The notes beneath the pieces were generated by a model. That model saw only the letters and a program-made list of their open reading frames with translations. It had not been told where the DNA came from and ran no database searches. A DNA stretch of 64,000 nt from Calamus simplicifolius (lineage: Eukaryota; Streptophyta; Magnoliopsida; Arecales; Arecaceae). The stretch lies in contig UESW01003831.1 in the NCBI GenBank assembly GCA_900491605.1, positions 1,117,124 through 1,181,123 on the forward strand, given 5' to 3'. Of this stretch, positions 11,361-23,531 are shown in pieces. The first letter of the stretch is position 1. Each line of letters begins with the position of its first letter. A program made the translations under genes and the position numbers.

Positions 11361-12285
11361 AAGGCTGTTAAAGACTTTGGAGATGGAAACAGGAAGTATA
11401 TTGCCTGAGACTGAACACATAAACGTGTTTATGAAGGGCTAGAACCCAAGATGGATGATGGATTAAAGAAGGCCACAAGAGACTCCTTATATACACAAAA
11501 AGAAACGCAATCCTGCGGACCCACATGCCATAATTGCTAATATATAAATTAGTATAGTGACCTTGCGTGAGCCCAACTTTAAGCCACAGATTAGTTGACT
11601 GTCGAGTTGCCAAGTCAGTGCCGTAGGTGAGCTTGAAAATCTTAATTGGACCCTCTTTTAGTGCCATATAAACGTGTGGTACAGTCAAAAATAAGCCCTC
11701 ACAAGACATGATTGGATTGTTGTTATTAGAAGAGGTTGCTTTCACAAATTAGGTGATGCAGAAAGGTTGTTCCTAATCAAGAATCTGCCGGCAACTTCGA
11801 ACCTTCAACTTGAGACCAACCTGGCTCCGGAGCTCATCCTATTTCTTTTTTTTTTTTACAAAAGGAGTAAAATCAGAGACATACCTTTTTATTGTCCAAA
11901 TCCATATTAAACGCAGTGATTTAGCACTTTCTCTTCGTTTGCTCTGAAATATAAATTTATATTACATCAAAAAATTTCCATGGTGCGTCGCTCTATTCTA
12001 CTCTTCGCTTCTGAACTTTGACGTGATAACCAGGGAACAGCCCGGCCAGCATGCAGCACTCACCTGCACCTCCTGTGTTGCATCAATCACAGCTGCCACT
12101 AGCATAAGGAATTAGGCAACGACTGGACCAAGTAGCATAAGGAATTTAAATTCGATGAAATTGTCAGAACTCACAACTCGCAGCTTTTTCCAATCAGCTT
12201 TATCATTTTCAATAAAGAAAGAGGCTACGGTGATGGAGAGGAAGAATACCGCCGCATGAAACCGCCAATACGGTGGAGGAGAGAC
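11361..12285. other. Unassigned intergenic sequence
   Basis: A 125-codon minus-strand frame (11745-11368) exists but resembles nothing I know and has no coding look. A TATA-like GTATATAAGGAG on the minus strand at 11481-11492 could belong to a lost gene. Otherwise nothing identifiable. Confidence 0.25.
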
Positions 12286-13890
12286 ATTTTTTTTTTTTTT
12301 TTTTGGTACAAGCGGTGATCACACCAATCTAGGGTGAGTCAAACCCGAGATATTCGAATACAAATGAGACAATATGAACAAGGGTCGCCAAGCATCCAAC
12401 TCCAGAACCCTGAATGATAGGCCACCCTGACGGCAATTCAATCAGCCGCCGAGTTGGCCTCCCTGTATATATGACGAATCTGGACGCTGGTAGCTCCCTG
12501 AAGGAGATAATGGATGTCGCTGATCACAGAAATGGTCGGCAGATGGACGTTGGGCTCCTGACGGATCCAGCTAATAACTGTAGCTGAGTCTTCCTCTATA
12601 ATAAGATTCGTAGTACCGAGGCTCCGAAGGGCGTGAGAAATACCGACCCAAGCTGCATATAGCTCAGCAAGAGGAACAGAAGAATCTAGCGTTCCAAAGC
12701 CGCCGGCCGCTAGCAACGACCCCTCGGCCCCCGAATCACAAAAGCTGAACCCGCACATCTGCCACGAACACTCCCATCAAAATTGATTTTGACAAACCCT
12801 GGAGGAGGGGCTCCCAAGAGATAAAGACCGTGTGCCGGTGCGCTGCAGAAGCAGCATGGGAGTCCCAGAGGCCAGGGCTATCACCACCAATAGTCCTCTG
12901 ATGAAGAGTGTACTCAGCATATAAGGAGACAGCAGTCCTGATAATCCGATGACACGTCCGAGAATACAAAATGGTTACGGGATAACCAGATCTGGAGAGC
13001 AACATAAGCCAACGTCGGGCCCACCTGATGGTTCCCACCCCCCTTGACTTGACTGAGAAGTCTCAATGGGAGTCCAAATCCTGCAGCGAAGACCACGCAC
13101 CTAACCTTTGCCAAATCTGTCTCGCTCTGGGGCATGAAAAGATAGCATGATCCGTTTCCTCCTCAAGGCTACACACTGGGCAGATAGGCATGATACGCAT
13201 CCCTCTCCTAGAGAGCAAAGAACAGGTAGGAAGCGCATTCCAAGCCAGCTTCCATATAAAAAGGCAAACCCTCGGATGAATGGGAAGATGCCAAATCCAA
13301 GCCGAATCCATAACTTGCAGGGGCGAGGCCTATAGATATGCAGGAGATCCCCGATAGGAGCCCAAGATGAACAAGATCTCCGCCAAACCCTTATATCAGT
13401 GGTATGACTCGGAATGAGAGGAATAGAAGTAATACGGTGGTGCCGAAGAAAGTAAAAACCAAAGAATGGTCCCAGACAGTAAGGGAGAGGAGATCACGAA
13501 CTCTCATACCATTAGGGATATCTGTAGTGACAAAGGTTGGCCACCGAGAAAGAGGCTGGTCCGCAATCCAAGTGTCCTGAAGAACATCGACTGAAGAACC
13601 ATCACCTATCATCCAAGAGGTGCGGTCCATAACAACCGAAGCATGCCGACAAACCTCTTTCCAGAAGAAAGAGTGCCCACGAGAAGGACCAATCTCCGTA
13701 TTTACCATGCATGAAGGCGCTCCAAAACAACGCGGATCAAGCAAGAATCGCGAGGCATGCCTTCCCTCCTAGCAACAAGAGATTGGATTGAGCAATCGGC
13801 AAGCAAATGATATCCCAGGCAAACGCCGTGACCGTCCTAGCTCGAGGCTCCCGAAAATGATACAGATGCAATGAGGAACCAGCGGTACGG
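12286..13890 (-). mobile_element. 5'-truncated L1-type LINE
   Basis: On the minus strand the fragment holds the C-terminal part of ORF2. Upstream lies the region just after reverse transcriptase (SFFWKEVCRHA, WMIGDGSSVDVLQDTW, about 13690-13560). Then comes the zf-RVT zinc-binding region (AWIWHLPIHPRVCLFIWKL, CPVCSLEEETDHAIFSCP, about 13310-13130), and an RNase H domain (LAELYAAWVGISHAL, ending IRHIYREANSAAD, 12758-12438). It ends in a poly-A tail seen as a T run (12290-12304). The 5' part is missing, as is usual for LINE copies. It is the same family as the LINE at 53482-60497 but a different subfamily. Frames are broken in several places. Confidence 0.85.
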
Positions 13891-14239
13891 TCATTGAATC
13901 AGGTGAATTCTGATTTCATCAAACCCAGGCCCATATCCATGAAGAGGTTTTGGGTTTAGAAAAAGTTTTTGTAAACCATCTTCGGTGCAGCAAGTCCTAT
14001 GTGGACTACATCACCCCTCCTTATTGATCCATGTGAATCCAATATGGCCCAACACTATCGGATGGAAGAGCAAGAATACGATGTAAAGTTTTGATCGTGA
14101 CGTCCATTAAAGCCTTATTTTGAAAGTAGTGTACAGACGAAAATATTCTTTCGCTCCGGTGTACCGTAGTTTTTGTACATAAGACGAAGGTCATTTTTGC
14201 CCTCCAAAAGTTTCCTTGCAAAAGGGTTTTGTACAAAAC
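13891..14239. other. Lead-in to the tandem array, unassigned
   Basis: No coding sequence. It contains the short palindrome TTTTGTACAAAAC near 14228. It may be an end region of the transposon that carries the array and the downstream gene, but I could not find an inverted partner. Confidence 0.25.
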
Positions 14240-16065
14240 AATGCTACGACACCCTAGTTACAAACCTAAGACACCGTTCATGCTTAGAAAAAAGCTTTAC
14301 AATATTCTAGCATAAAATCGACCGAAACAAAGCTACGACACCCATGGCCTTACAACGGACGCTGGAGAAAAGCCTCGCGATATCGCATGAGAAAATCGGT
14401 CGAAAACCAGTGATGACACCCCAACTCAATTATTACGACACCCAAGTTACAAACCTAAGACACATGTTCAGGAAAATCGGCCGAAACAAAGCTACGACAC
14501 CCCAGCTTTACTGTTAAGACACCGTAAGTTCAAACTTACGACACCCGTGGCCTTACACTAGACGGTGGAGAAAAGCCTTGCGATATTGTAGAAGAAAATC
14601 GGCCAAAAACCAATGATGATACCCCAACTGAATTATTACGATACCCAAGTTACAAACCTAAGACACCCATTTAGCTAGGGAAAAAGCTTTACGATATCCC
14701 AGGAGAAAATCAACCATAACAAAGCTACGACACCCCAGCTTTACTATTAAGACACCGTAGTTACAAACTTACGATACCCGTGCTTAAAACGGATATTGAA
14801 AAAAAGCCTTGCGATATCGCAGGAGAAAATCGATCGAAAATAAGTGACGATACCCTAGCTAAAATATTACGACATCCTAGTTAAAAACCTAAGACACCCA
14901 TTCAGAAAATCAACCAAAACAAAGTTATGACACCCCAGCTTTACCGTTAAGACACCGTAGGTTCAAACTCACGACATCCGTGCTTAAAACGGATGCTTGA
15001 GAAAAGCCTCACAACATCGCAGAAAAAATTGGCTGAAAACCAATTACGATATCACAGCTAAAATATTACGATACCCTAGTTACAAATCTAAGACACCCAT
15101 TCAGAAAATTGGCCAAAACAAAGCTATGACACCCCAGCTTTACCGTTAAGACACCATAGGTTCAAACTTACGACACTCGTGGCTTTCCACCGAACGCTGA
15201 AGAAAAGCCTCACATATCGTAGGAGGAAATCGGCCAAAAATCAGTGGCAACACCCCAGCTGAATTATTACGACACCAAGTTATAAACCTAAGACACTCGT
15301 TCATGCTTAGGGGAAAAGCTTTACGACATCTAAGAGAAAATCAATCGTAACAAAGCTACGACACCCCAGCTTTACTATTAAGACACCGTAGTTACAAACT
15401 TACGACACCCATACTTAAAATGGATGCTCGAGAAAAGCCTCGCACATCGCAGAAGAAAATCAGTTGAAAACCAGTAATGACACCCCAGCTAAAATATTAC
15501 AATACCCTAGTTACAAACCTAAACACCCGTTCAAGAAATCAACCGAAACAAAGCTATGACACCCCAGCTTTGTCGTTAAGACATCGTAGGTTCAAACTTA
15601 CGACACCGATGGCCTTACACCGGACGCTGGAGAAAAGCCTCATAATATCGCAAGAGAAAATTGGCCAAAAAATAGTGACGACACCCCAGCTGAATTATTA
15701 CAACACCCAAGTTACAAACCTAAGATACCCATTCAGCAAATCGGCCGAAATAAAGCTATGACACCATAGCTTTACCGTTAAGACACTATATGTTCAAACT
15801 TACGGCACCCGTGGCCTTACACCGAATGGTGGAGAAAAGCCTCGCGACATCGCAGGAGAAAATTGGCCGAAAACCAGTGATGACACCCCAACTGAATTAT
15901 TACAACACCCAAGTTACAAACCTAAGACACCCGTTCATGTTTAGGGGAAAAGCTTTACGACATCCCAGTAGAAAATTAGCTGAAACAAAGCTATGATACC
16001 CCAGCTTTACTGTTAAGATACCGTAGGTTCAAACTTACGACACCCGTGGCCTTACACCAAAAAAA
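14240..16065 (+). repeat. Tandem array of 200/230-bp units built of GACACC phrases
   Basis: The landmark GAGAAAAGCCT recurs at about 14365, 14568, 14798, 14999, 15200, 15430, 15630 and 15832, giving intervals near 203, 230, 201, 201, 230, 200 and 202. The 230-bp form carries an extra segment with AAAGCTTTACGACATC. Inside each unit the phrase (T)TA(C/A)GACACC returns every 20-30 bases (CTACGACACCCCAGC, TTAAGACACCGTAG, CTTACGACACCCGTGG). No coding function is evident. Weaker copies of the phrase extend to about 16200 and reappear in the introns of the gene that follows. Confidence 0.85.
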
Positions 16066-16539
16066 CCCCTATGATACCCTAGTTTTACTTTACGATACCC
16101 TTAGTATAAATTTATGACATCACTGTAATATATTTGAAATAGACAGAAAATTTTTACGTCACCATAGTTGTAAACCGACGACACCGTATTAAGATAGCTA
16201 TGCCACCCGTTTGAAAATGTCAGCTTCACGTAGCCCATGGTTTGGGACGCGAGAGCGTATTCATTGCGGATTTCCTGCCATTCTTTTGCACAGAAGGGTT
16301 TCCTTTCATCTTCCCCTGAAGGCGACATATATAACTTCTGAACCCTAGTTTTAACATTCACTTTATAATATTATCTCTTCCTCTGAATGCAGCATATATC
16401 TCTTTTGTTTGGTAATTGAGTAGCCGCTGGCATCCCAGATCTTTCTACTATTTTTTCTTTTGCCTCCAAGGTGAAGAGTGGTTTCGTGGTTCGACACAGA
16501 ATGCGAACACAGCGTACACGAAAGCACCGCAATAAGAAA

Positions 16540-18960
16540 TGGTGGAAGCAAGCAAAGAAATGGCTCTATATTCAAATGAGGATGAGGCTCCTTTAAGTGT
16601 CGTCCCATATGAAGCTAGAATCGGAAAGAGGTAAACAACACGATGATTTCTTGATTCAGATTTTATGACACCTTTTCTCAAAATATCATGACACCCTGCA
16701 TATGACTCCCTAGTTTAGATATTATGGCATTCTGCACAATTTTTTTTTCTTAATCTGATAAATTTGTTAATCCCGTCTGTTTTAGGTGACTTGAAAATTA
16801 TTCCAGTCTTGCAGCGAAGGCTTCCCAGTTGTTTAAGAACTGTTGCCAACCGGCGGTTTACATTCAGAAAGTTTGAAAGATGGGGCTTAATACACTACAT
16901 ATAGAAGTTATCCGAAGAACCCCATTTGGTGCCTTCGTCGACATGCAGTCGTTCTCAGTCGATGGCCGACTGCTAGCAGACATAATATGATGTCACAATG
17001 GAGGTAAGGAGTTTATTTTCTGTGGCAAGGTGGTCATTTTTAGTGCCGATGAAGTCGTACTGATTTTGGGTCTTCCAGCTCATGGAAGGAAGATCAACAC
17101 ATCCTGCCAATTGTATAATGGAAGGTTATTCAAACGATTTGGCCGGGCATTAGATCTTTTCCAAAAGGGGTTGGAGAAGTTAATAAATGGACTCCAATCA
17201 TCCAAGAAATAGGAGGATGTCGAGGACACTGTTAGACTTTGGATCGCCTACATGTTTGCAATATTTTTGGCTCCAAAGTCTAATCAGACATGTCCACAAT
17301 ATCTTATCCAGTACTTGGATGATTTAATTTAACTGGAAAGGATCAACTGGGCTTCCGCATTCAAGGAGTTGATCATTCTGGGTCTCCCAGAGGTCGCTGC
17401 TTGCTTGCGATCCCAAGAGCCAGTCCAGTCAAAGAGAGGGGACAAGGTTAGGAGGCAGCCTACCTGTTCGGATGCTTAGCAGAGCTGGTGGTAAGAAATA
17501 TTGATATGCAAAATGAGTATCATAATTATCTTTTTTTGTAAATCTTTTATTTTTTCATATCACAAAATTATTATGTGCAGGCGTGGTTCCTCGAGCATAG
17601 CTTAATAAGAGCCCTAGCATATCCCAATAAACTGCCTTGGCTGTTGAAGTGGTATGATAGCCAATTGAAGGTGCAGTCTATCCAGATTGCCAACATGCAA
17701 CCTGATGAATCGGTAAGTTTACAATGTAATTTTATGTTTGAGTCTCATAAGTTTTCAATGGGATGTCATAATGTTAAAACCAGAGTGTTGTAATGTTACA
17801 ACTACGGTGTCATAATTTTTTTTCGCTGATATCAGTAATGTTAACATTTTTAGCTACGGTATCGTTCTATGGGAACTGGGGTGTTATAATTTTTGTTTTG
17901 GGATGTCGTAATTTTTTCCTTTATACCATTAAATTTTTAAAATTAATTTAATTTTAAATTTTTTAATTCTTTAGTTTATCATCTTGTCTTATAGTTGGAG
18001 GGTGCTACTGTATCTATGCTACAAGAGCAGTGGCTTCTCACTCCATAGACAGTAGTGTCCATTGATCCAACAGAAACTGTGCAAGCTGTGCGGAGTTGAG
18101 GATTGAACTGGGGTGTGTTAAGAATCAACTCGACAATGTTTCGCACAAGCTTGCCATAGCTAAAAACCTTTTCAAATCATTGCGCAGAAAGGAAAGCACT
18201 GCAAGCAATGAGGATGAGAAGAGGAAGGAGGGGCAGTCTTTGGAGGGCCAAGAGGAGCCCAGGATTGCAGATAAAGAGGAGGAGAGGAGGGAGGATAAGG
18301 GCCAGAAGGGGCAATCCTTGGAGGACCAGGAGGAGCCCAGGATTGCAGATAAGGAAGAGGAGAGAAGGGATGAGAAAATGAAAGGGCAGTCCTTGGAGGG
18401 GCAAGAGAAGCCAGGATGGTAGATAAAATGGAGGAGAGGGAGGGAGGAGAAGATGGGGAGGGTCATTCTATGGACGGACAAGAGAGCCTAAGTTCGAGAA
18501 ATAATCGTCACCACTGCGCCCTATGATAATAAAATCATCACCCTTAGCTAAGGCCGATGAGGGGGGCATACAATTCTATGAAGTAATACCCTTGCTTATT
18601 AAGAGGGTTAAAAAAGAGCCTAGAAGGCGCAAGGCCTCCAAGTTCAGAGGGGACTCTTATGAGACAGGCTGTCCCAAAAAATTGTCGAAGCAAGTGGACA
18701 TTACAAAGACCGAAATAAGAATATAAGAAGATAATATTTTGATCTTACAATTTTTGAGCGAAAGGTCCAACAAGTAAGTGATTTTCTTGACTTATTTTTA
18801 TTTTATATTCTATTTCATATTCCAAGTTATCTGATATCTTTTATACTTTAACATTTTAGCGATGATATCGTGTACACAAATCAATCAGATGGCGGCATTA
18901 GAAGAAAAAGTTTTAAGGATCTTCTTGCCAAAGATATGATAATAGACGATATTTCTTTTC
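16540..18960 (+). pseudogene. Decayed transposon gene of the plant Ulp1-protease class
   Basis: Likely exon 1 starts MVEASKEMALYSNEDE at 16540 and ends at a GT near 16630. The next exon reads RRTPFGAFVDMQSFSVDG, then VIFSADEVVLILGLPAHG (17020-17100), TVRLWIAYMFAIFLAP and LIQYLDDL. An intron of about 90 bases (GTAAG near 17490 to GCAG at 17580) leads to AWFLEHSLIRALAYP. Another intron (about 17713-17993) leads to a charged exon with three copies of a GQSLEGQEEPRIADKEEERR-like block (18228-18420). A last exon after 18860 has GGIRRKSFKDLLAKDMIIDD, resembling the start of an Ulp1 (C48) protease domain. This layout matches N-terminal domains of Ulp1-carrying plant transposon proteins. In-frame stops (for example near 16960, 17211 and 17330) and the missing catalytic domain show it is dead. 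Confidence 0.55.
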
Positions 18961-21900
18961 TATTTATTTATTTTATGTGTGCACAAAGATGATAGCTAAT
19001 TAGTTAATTAAAAAAATAATATTATTAAAAGTAAGAAGACAATATTTTCAACAATTTTAGAATATAATTCTCTTTAAATTATTCTTGATCTTATGACATT
19101 CTTTGAAGATTATACTTCTCAAAATCAAGAAAATTCTTTGGACAAAATTTTTGCTATTAAATATATTTTTATATGTCTTTGGATTCTATATCTTTATTGA
19201 AAACTTTTTAAAGTACAAGTGGATTCTGGGATCCTTGATAACTTTTTCAAAATTTTATTAACACTAGTTGTGGCATAGTCAATGTTTAATTGTATTTGAA
19301 ATTTTGCTTAAAAACAAGTATAAATTAATTGTATACTAGTATAGACAAAATCGATTGAGAAATCTATAAAACAAGAACAAAAAATTAATATCAAAGGTAT
19401 GAAACACAGTTGGTGTGGCAAAATAAAATAATATAAATGTATAGGCTACCTAGAAATAGTTAGACCTACATAAATCTATACTTACTTGCAATGTCTCGTA
19501 ATAAGCATACAGCTTATCATCTTTATTTAAAGCTTTCATTTATTTGGCATTAGGATGAACTAATGAAATACAATTTATATCTTTAAAGATAGCTTAGCAT
19601 ATTGAATATAACATATAAGTTTGCTTTTATGTATCAGCATATCTATTACTATCTTACTATTTGCATTGGTATGTTTTTCAACTCCCATTCCTCATATTAG
19701 ACCCTATGCCTTTCAAGTGCACTTGGAAGCTACATTTATAAAAGTTAATTTCTGAAACCTTGAGTTTTAGCATTTTTATTGATTCATTAATAAATAAATA
19801 TTAATATGTAATAAGTATTCATATATATATTATATTTTATAGTTAGAGCGAGAAGCGGATCGGCTGATTAAGTCATGCTTATCCTGAACCCAGCCCGAAA
19901 ATTATCCTAAGATCTAACCTAAAAATTCTTAAAAATTAAGCCCAAACTCAAGCCCAAGCCAAGACTTAGTTTAAAATTTAATTGGACTAACCCACTACAA
20001 TTCATTTGAGCCAAAATAATTACACCTAACCACTTAAAAAAAGTTGCTATGATATGGAGAGCTATTTACATACAATTAATAAAAAAAATTAATATAAATT
20101 TTAAAAAGCCTACTATATTTTAAGATTTAGAATTAGATTCAGATCAGATTATGACTTGACTATAGGCCAATGATATGAGCCTTCATTGGACCATATTTTA
20201 TCAAAATCATTTGTTATATGAATTGTTTAAGCCTTATTAATATTTTAGGCATCTTTTCATTAAAGATTTTGAATAGATTAATTGGATCAAGGGTCTAGAC
20301 TAAATAGTACAATTTTAGTGAGAAAATTAATAGAAAATTAAATTATCATTAAGTTGGCCAACACTCATGGAATTTAAAATCACAAAATAACTTTATTATT
20401 ATTAACTTGAGTATTTTCTTCAAAATAAGAAATTGGTGACAAATTAAATTTGACAAAATAAATATACAAATATGATTTTTCATAATGAGTGTCAAGTGTC
20501 ATAAATTATGCTAATTTTAGTGACACAAGCTACATCAAGTATTATCAGGCTAATATAATAGATAACATGACTAAAAAATTTCAACACTAATATATTGTTA
20601 ATGTCACAATATATTTCCTTTTGTCTTATTTTGATTGAATAATTCAATTATTCAAGATAAAACAATAAGCTTCACCGTATATGCCATATTTGTGACAACA
20701 AAATTTATATCACAAAATTTTTATATAAGTGAGGATTTAATTTCATCAATTAACAATCTGCTAGTAAATCTCATATATGTGATTATTAAAATTAAAATAT
20801 CCCAAAACATTTTGATTATTTGTGATGATACTATTTTCATTACGTACAATATTGTATTAATGAAGAAACAATGTCATAGCCCATATAATCATTACATCAT
20901 AAAAAAAATTTCCCTCCATTCCATTTGGGCATGAGAATTTGGTTTTTTATGACAAAATTCTTGCATCAAAAAATGCATACACTTCTATGATGGAAAGAAA
21001 TGCCAACTTATGTTATATTGATGACGAAGAAATCTCATCATATGAGATGATAAATATTTATAAAATATATTTCATTAGTAAAATGTTCATGATTCACAAA
21101 AATTCTTCCCTTCATCGCATTTTGATATAAAAGTTTAATTTTTATGTGACTAAGATAGTGCATCACAAATTATATTTCTTTAAGTGACCAAATCAAAACG
21201 TCATAAAACATATATTAATGCCTTATATTTGTCCCTAGAAAGACATCTATAAATACTATAACTATTAGTGACATAAAATACACAAATTACACTATTCATG
21301 ACATATAGTATTCATTAGCAATATATTTCAAGTGTTACTACACTATCTCTCTCCATTCAATCTTGATGAGAAAATTTGGTGCCATATTTTGTGACATTGT
21401 TTTAGATCATCATAAAAAAAGCTCATAATGGTTGAAATGAAAATTTTGTTACATTATTTAAGTTACCTATGATGAAATTTCTGCACTACTATAAATTTCA
21501 CCTATATTTATCAAATTTATTGCAGTAATAATCGTCTATCTAACTATATCCTTGTTAGAGCAAAATGTTGGGTATATCCATTTTAAACTTTGTTTCTTAC
21601 TTTCAAAATTCTCATTTCAATAGGAGTCACAACAATCTACAAGTTAGCTTTGAACGATAAAAAGCTCATTAAATCATTTAGAAAAGAATAGATGATTCTT
21701 GATGAATGATATGCATAGCGAAGAAAAATTAGGCTGCATTTTGAAATGTTCATCAACTTTATATATTTAAAATGAATGTATCCCTTTTTTTAGTTTTCAA
21801 AAAAAATTTAGAATGTATTTAGCTTTTATGAGTAATCTTATTTTTTTTTTATTTTCATTGAAAACAAAATATTTAAAATATATTTGGTGACTAAAAATAA

Positions 21901-23250
21901 AAGTAGTTTATGATAAATAGTAGAAAATTAAAATAATTTAAAAATATTTTTACTATTTTTCATCAAAATAGAAAGGAGAATAGAAGCAAAGACTGGAAAG
22001 TGAATTATATTTGCTTTAGTTTTTTCCACCTATACTTTTAAAAAATATTTTTTATAATGAAAATAAAAAATAAAAATATTTTTCTTAGTTATCAAATGTA
22101 TTTTCTAAAAAAAAATAAAAAATAATTATAGAAAATTAAAATAGAAAATGAAAACAAAAAGATTATTGAAAACCAAATATAGCCTTAGTGCTTTCTACTT
22201 TGCAAGGCTTGCTAGGAGGAATGCTCTAATCAAATATCAATTATACTATTTCTATCACATATGGTATATTATTCACTAGTGTTTCAGAGGTGCCTTGTTT
22301 CACAAATGTTATTATATACTAACAGGCTGTAATATTTTTTTAAAAAAATGCTTTGGGGGCTCATTGGGTTAGAGTTATGGAAGAATGAAAATAAAAAGGC
22401 ATAGTCCATACGGAATTCCTGTAATGATATGGGCACACAAATCTTCTTTTCTTCATCTGTGATTCTAGAGGCTTTATTATTCAAGTCAAACTTTATGGTC
22501 AATTTTAAAAATTTTCAATGCATGTATAATAGAAGTAGATTATTTTTTTAGTGTTAAAAGTGTTTTTGAATTTTTTTGCACCCGATCAATGATGTCATGG
22601 AGGGTATCAAATTATTATTATTTTTTTATTTTTTGGATCTTAGGTTGATGTCTCTCTGGAAAGGGAGATGGCTTGGATGCAAGGATTTCAATTTCAATCT
22701 AATAATTTTTAAGATTATATTTATTTATTTTATTCTTCAATTTCAAATCTATCGACGTACATTTTGTATTAATTACTTGAAACATGATTTAGATGCTAGT
22801 AAAAAAAGTTAACAATATCAAAATCAATAATTTAAAATCTAAATTATTGAACATGATTTATATTAAAAAAATTATTTACAAACCAAAAATTATTTATTAT
22901 GCCATTCTTTATCTAATTTACGTATTAAGTTAGTATAAAAAGTAATATCGATCATGCTACCATAACAAAATAGATAGATATATAAATACAAAATTAACAT
23001 TATAAATTATGATTTATACATCTTAAAACATTATTATATTTAAATTCATCAAATTTTGATAATTAAATAATAGTAAAATATAATATCGTGCCATTAAAGC
23101 CATTCATTTTGTTGCCTATTCTATGACTAAATTAAATATCACTAAAGCACATAAATTTTAGTTTTGGATTTTTTGAAATGTATATCGCATATAGTAGAGT
23201 AGTTTAGATATAAATTTGATACTCTGCCATGAATTTTAAAATTTACATAA
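18961..23250. other. AT-rich gene-free region with decayed repeats
   Basis: No coding frame of note. 20500-21480 has many repeats of phrases such as GTGACAT(A/T)A and ATCACAAAATTT, in a style seen in subterminal parts of CACTA elements, ending near CACTACTATAAATTT at 21484; no second end was found. 19855-20230 holds text like AAGCCCAAGCCCAAG that resembles a degraded DNA transposon. Confidence 0.3.
21727..22190. mobile_element. Possible AT-rich miniature inverted-repeat element
   Basis: Left edge TTAGGCTGCATTTTG and right edge CAAATATAGCCTTAG form an imperfect terminal inverted repeat around about 460 bases of very AT-rich sequence. Target duplication is not clear, so the call is weak. Confidence 0.3.
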
Positions 23251-23361
23251 AATTATATATGCATGCGGGGTTTGATGCTCTCGCTCGAGGGAACATTCAA
23301 CTAGCGCAAGCTATTGCAATTGATTTGCAAGGTGCCCACACACCAAGAGTAACCGAGGCAA

Positions 23362-23475
23362 TGGGCCGCTTAGGGCTTTGCCAAGCGCGTCTCGCCTGAG
23401 CGAACTGGGTCCCTATTCCCTAACCGGAGGGAATCCGCGATCCATATATAGTGAGAGTGGAGAAGCGGCTTCGCC
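23362..23475 (+). promoter_or_regulatory. Core promoter of AIP1
   Basis: A TGGGCC site-II-type element (about 23364-23369) precedes a TATA-like CATATATAG at 23443-23451, about 80 bases before the start codon. A transcription start near 23475 is inferred. TGGGCC/TATA architecture is common in plant growth-related genes. Confidence 0.5.
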
Positions 23476-23531
23476 AGCCGTAACGACCTCTCACTCCAGT
23501 CCTCCTGATCCCCCCTCTCGTCGGTCACCAA

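Noticed and set aside
11368..11745. 125-codon minus-strand frame with an upstream-type TATA motif inside it
   Set aside because: No recognisable domain, the TATA-like sequence lies within the frame, and the downstream side is retroelement DNA; at most a remnant promoter.
12286..13890. Target duplication for the minus-strand LINE
   Set aside because: I compared the bases next to the T run with the right edge near 13890 and found no convincing direct repeat; the 5' edge is uncertain.
14240..16065. CRISPR-like regular array
   Set aside because: Units are 200-230 bases of continuous related sequence with no unique spacers, in a plant genome.
18125..18481. 118-codon minus-strand frame
   Set aside because: Shadow of the charged repeat exon on the plus strand; low-complexity Leu/Ser-rich.
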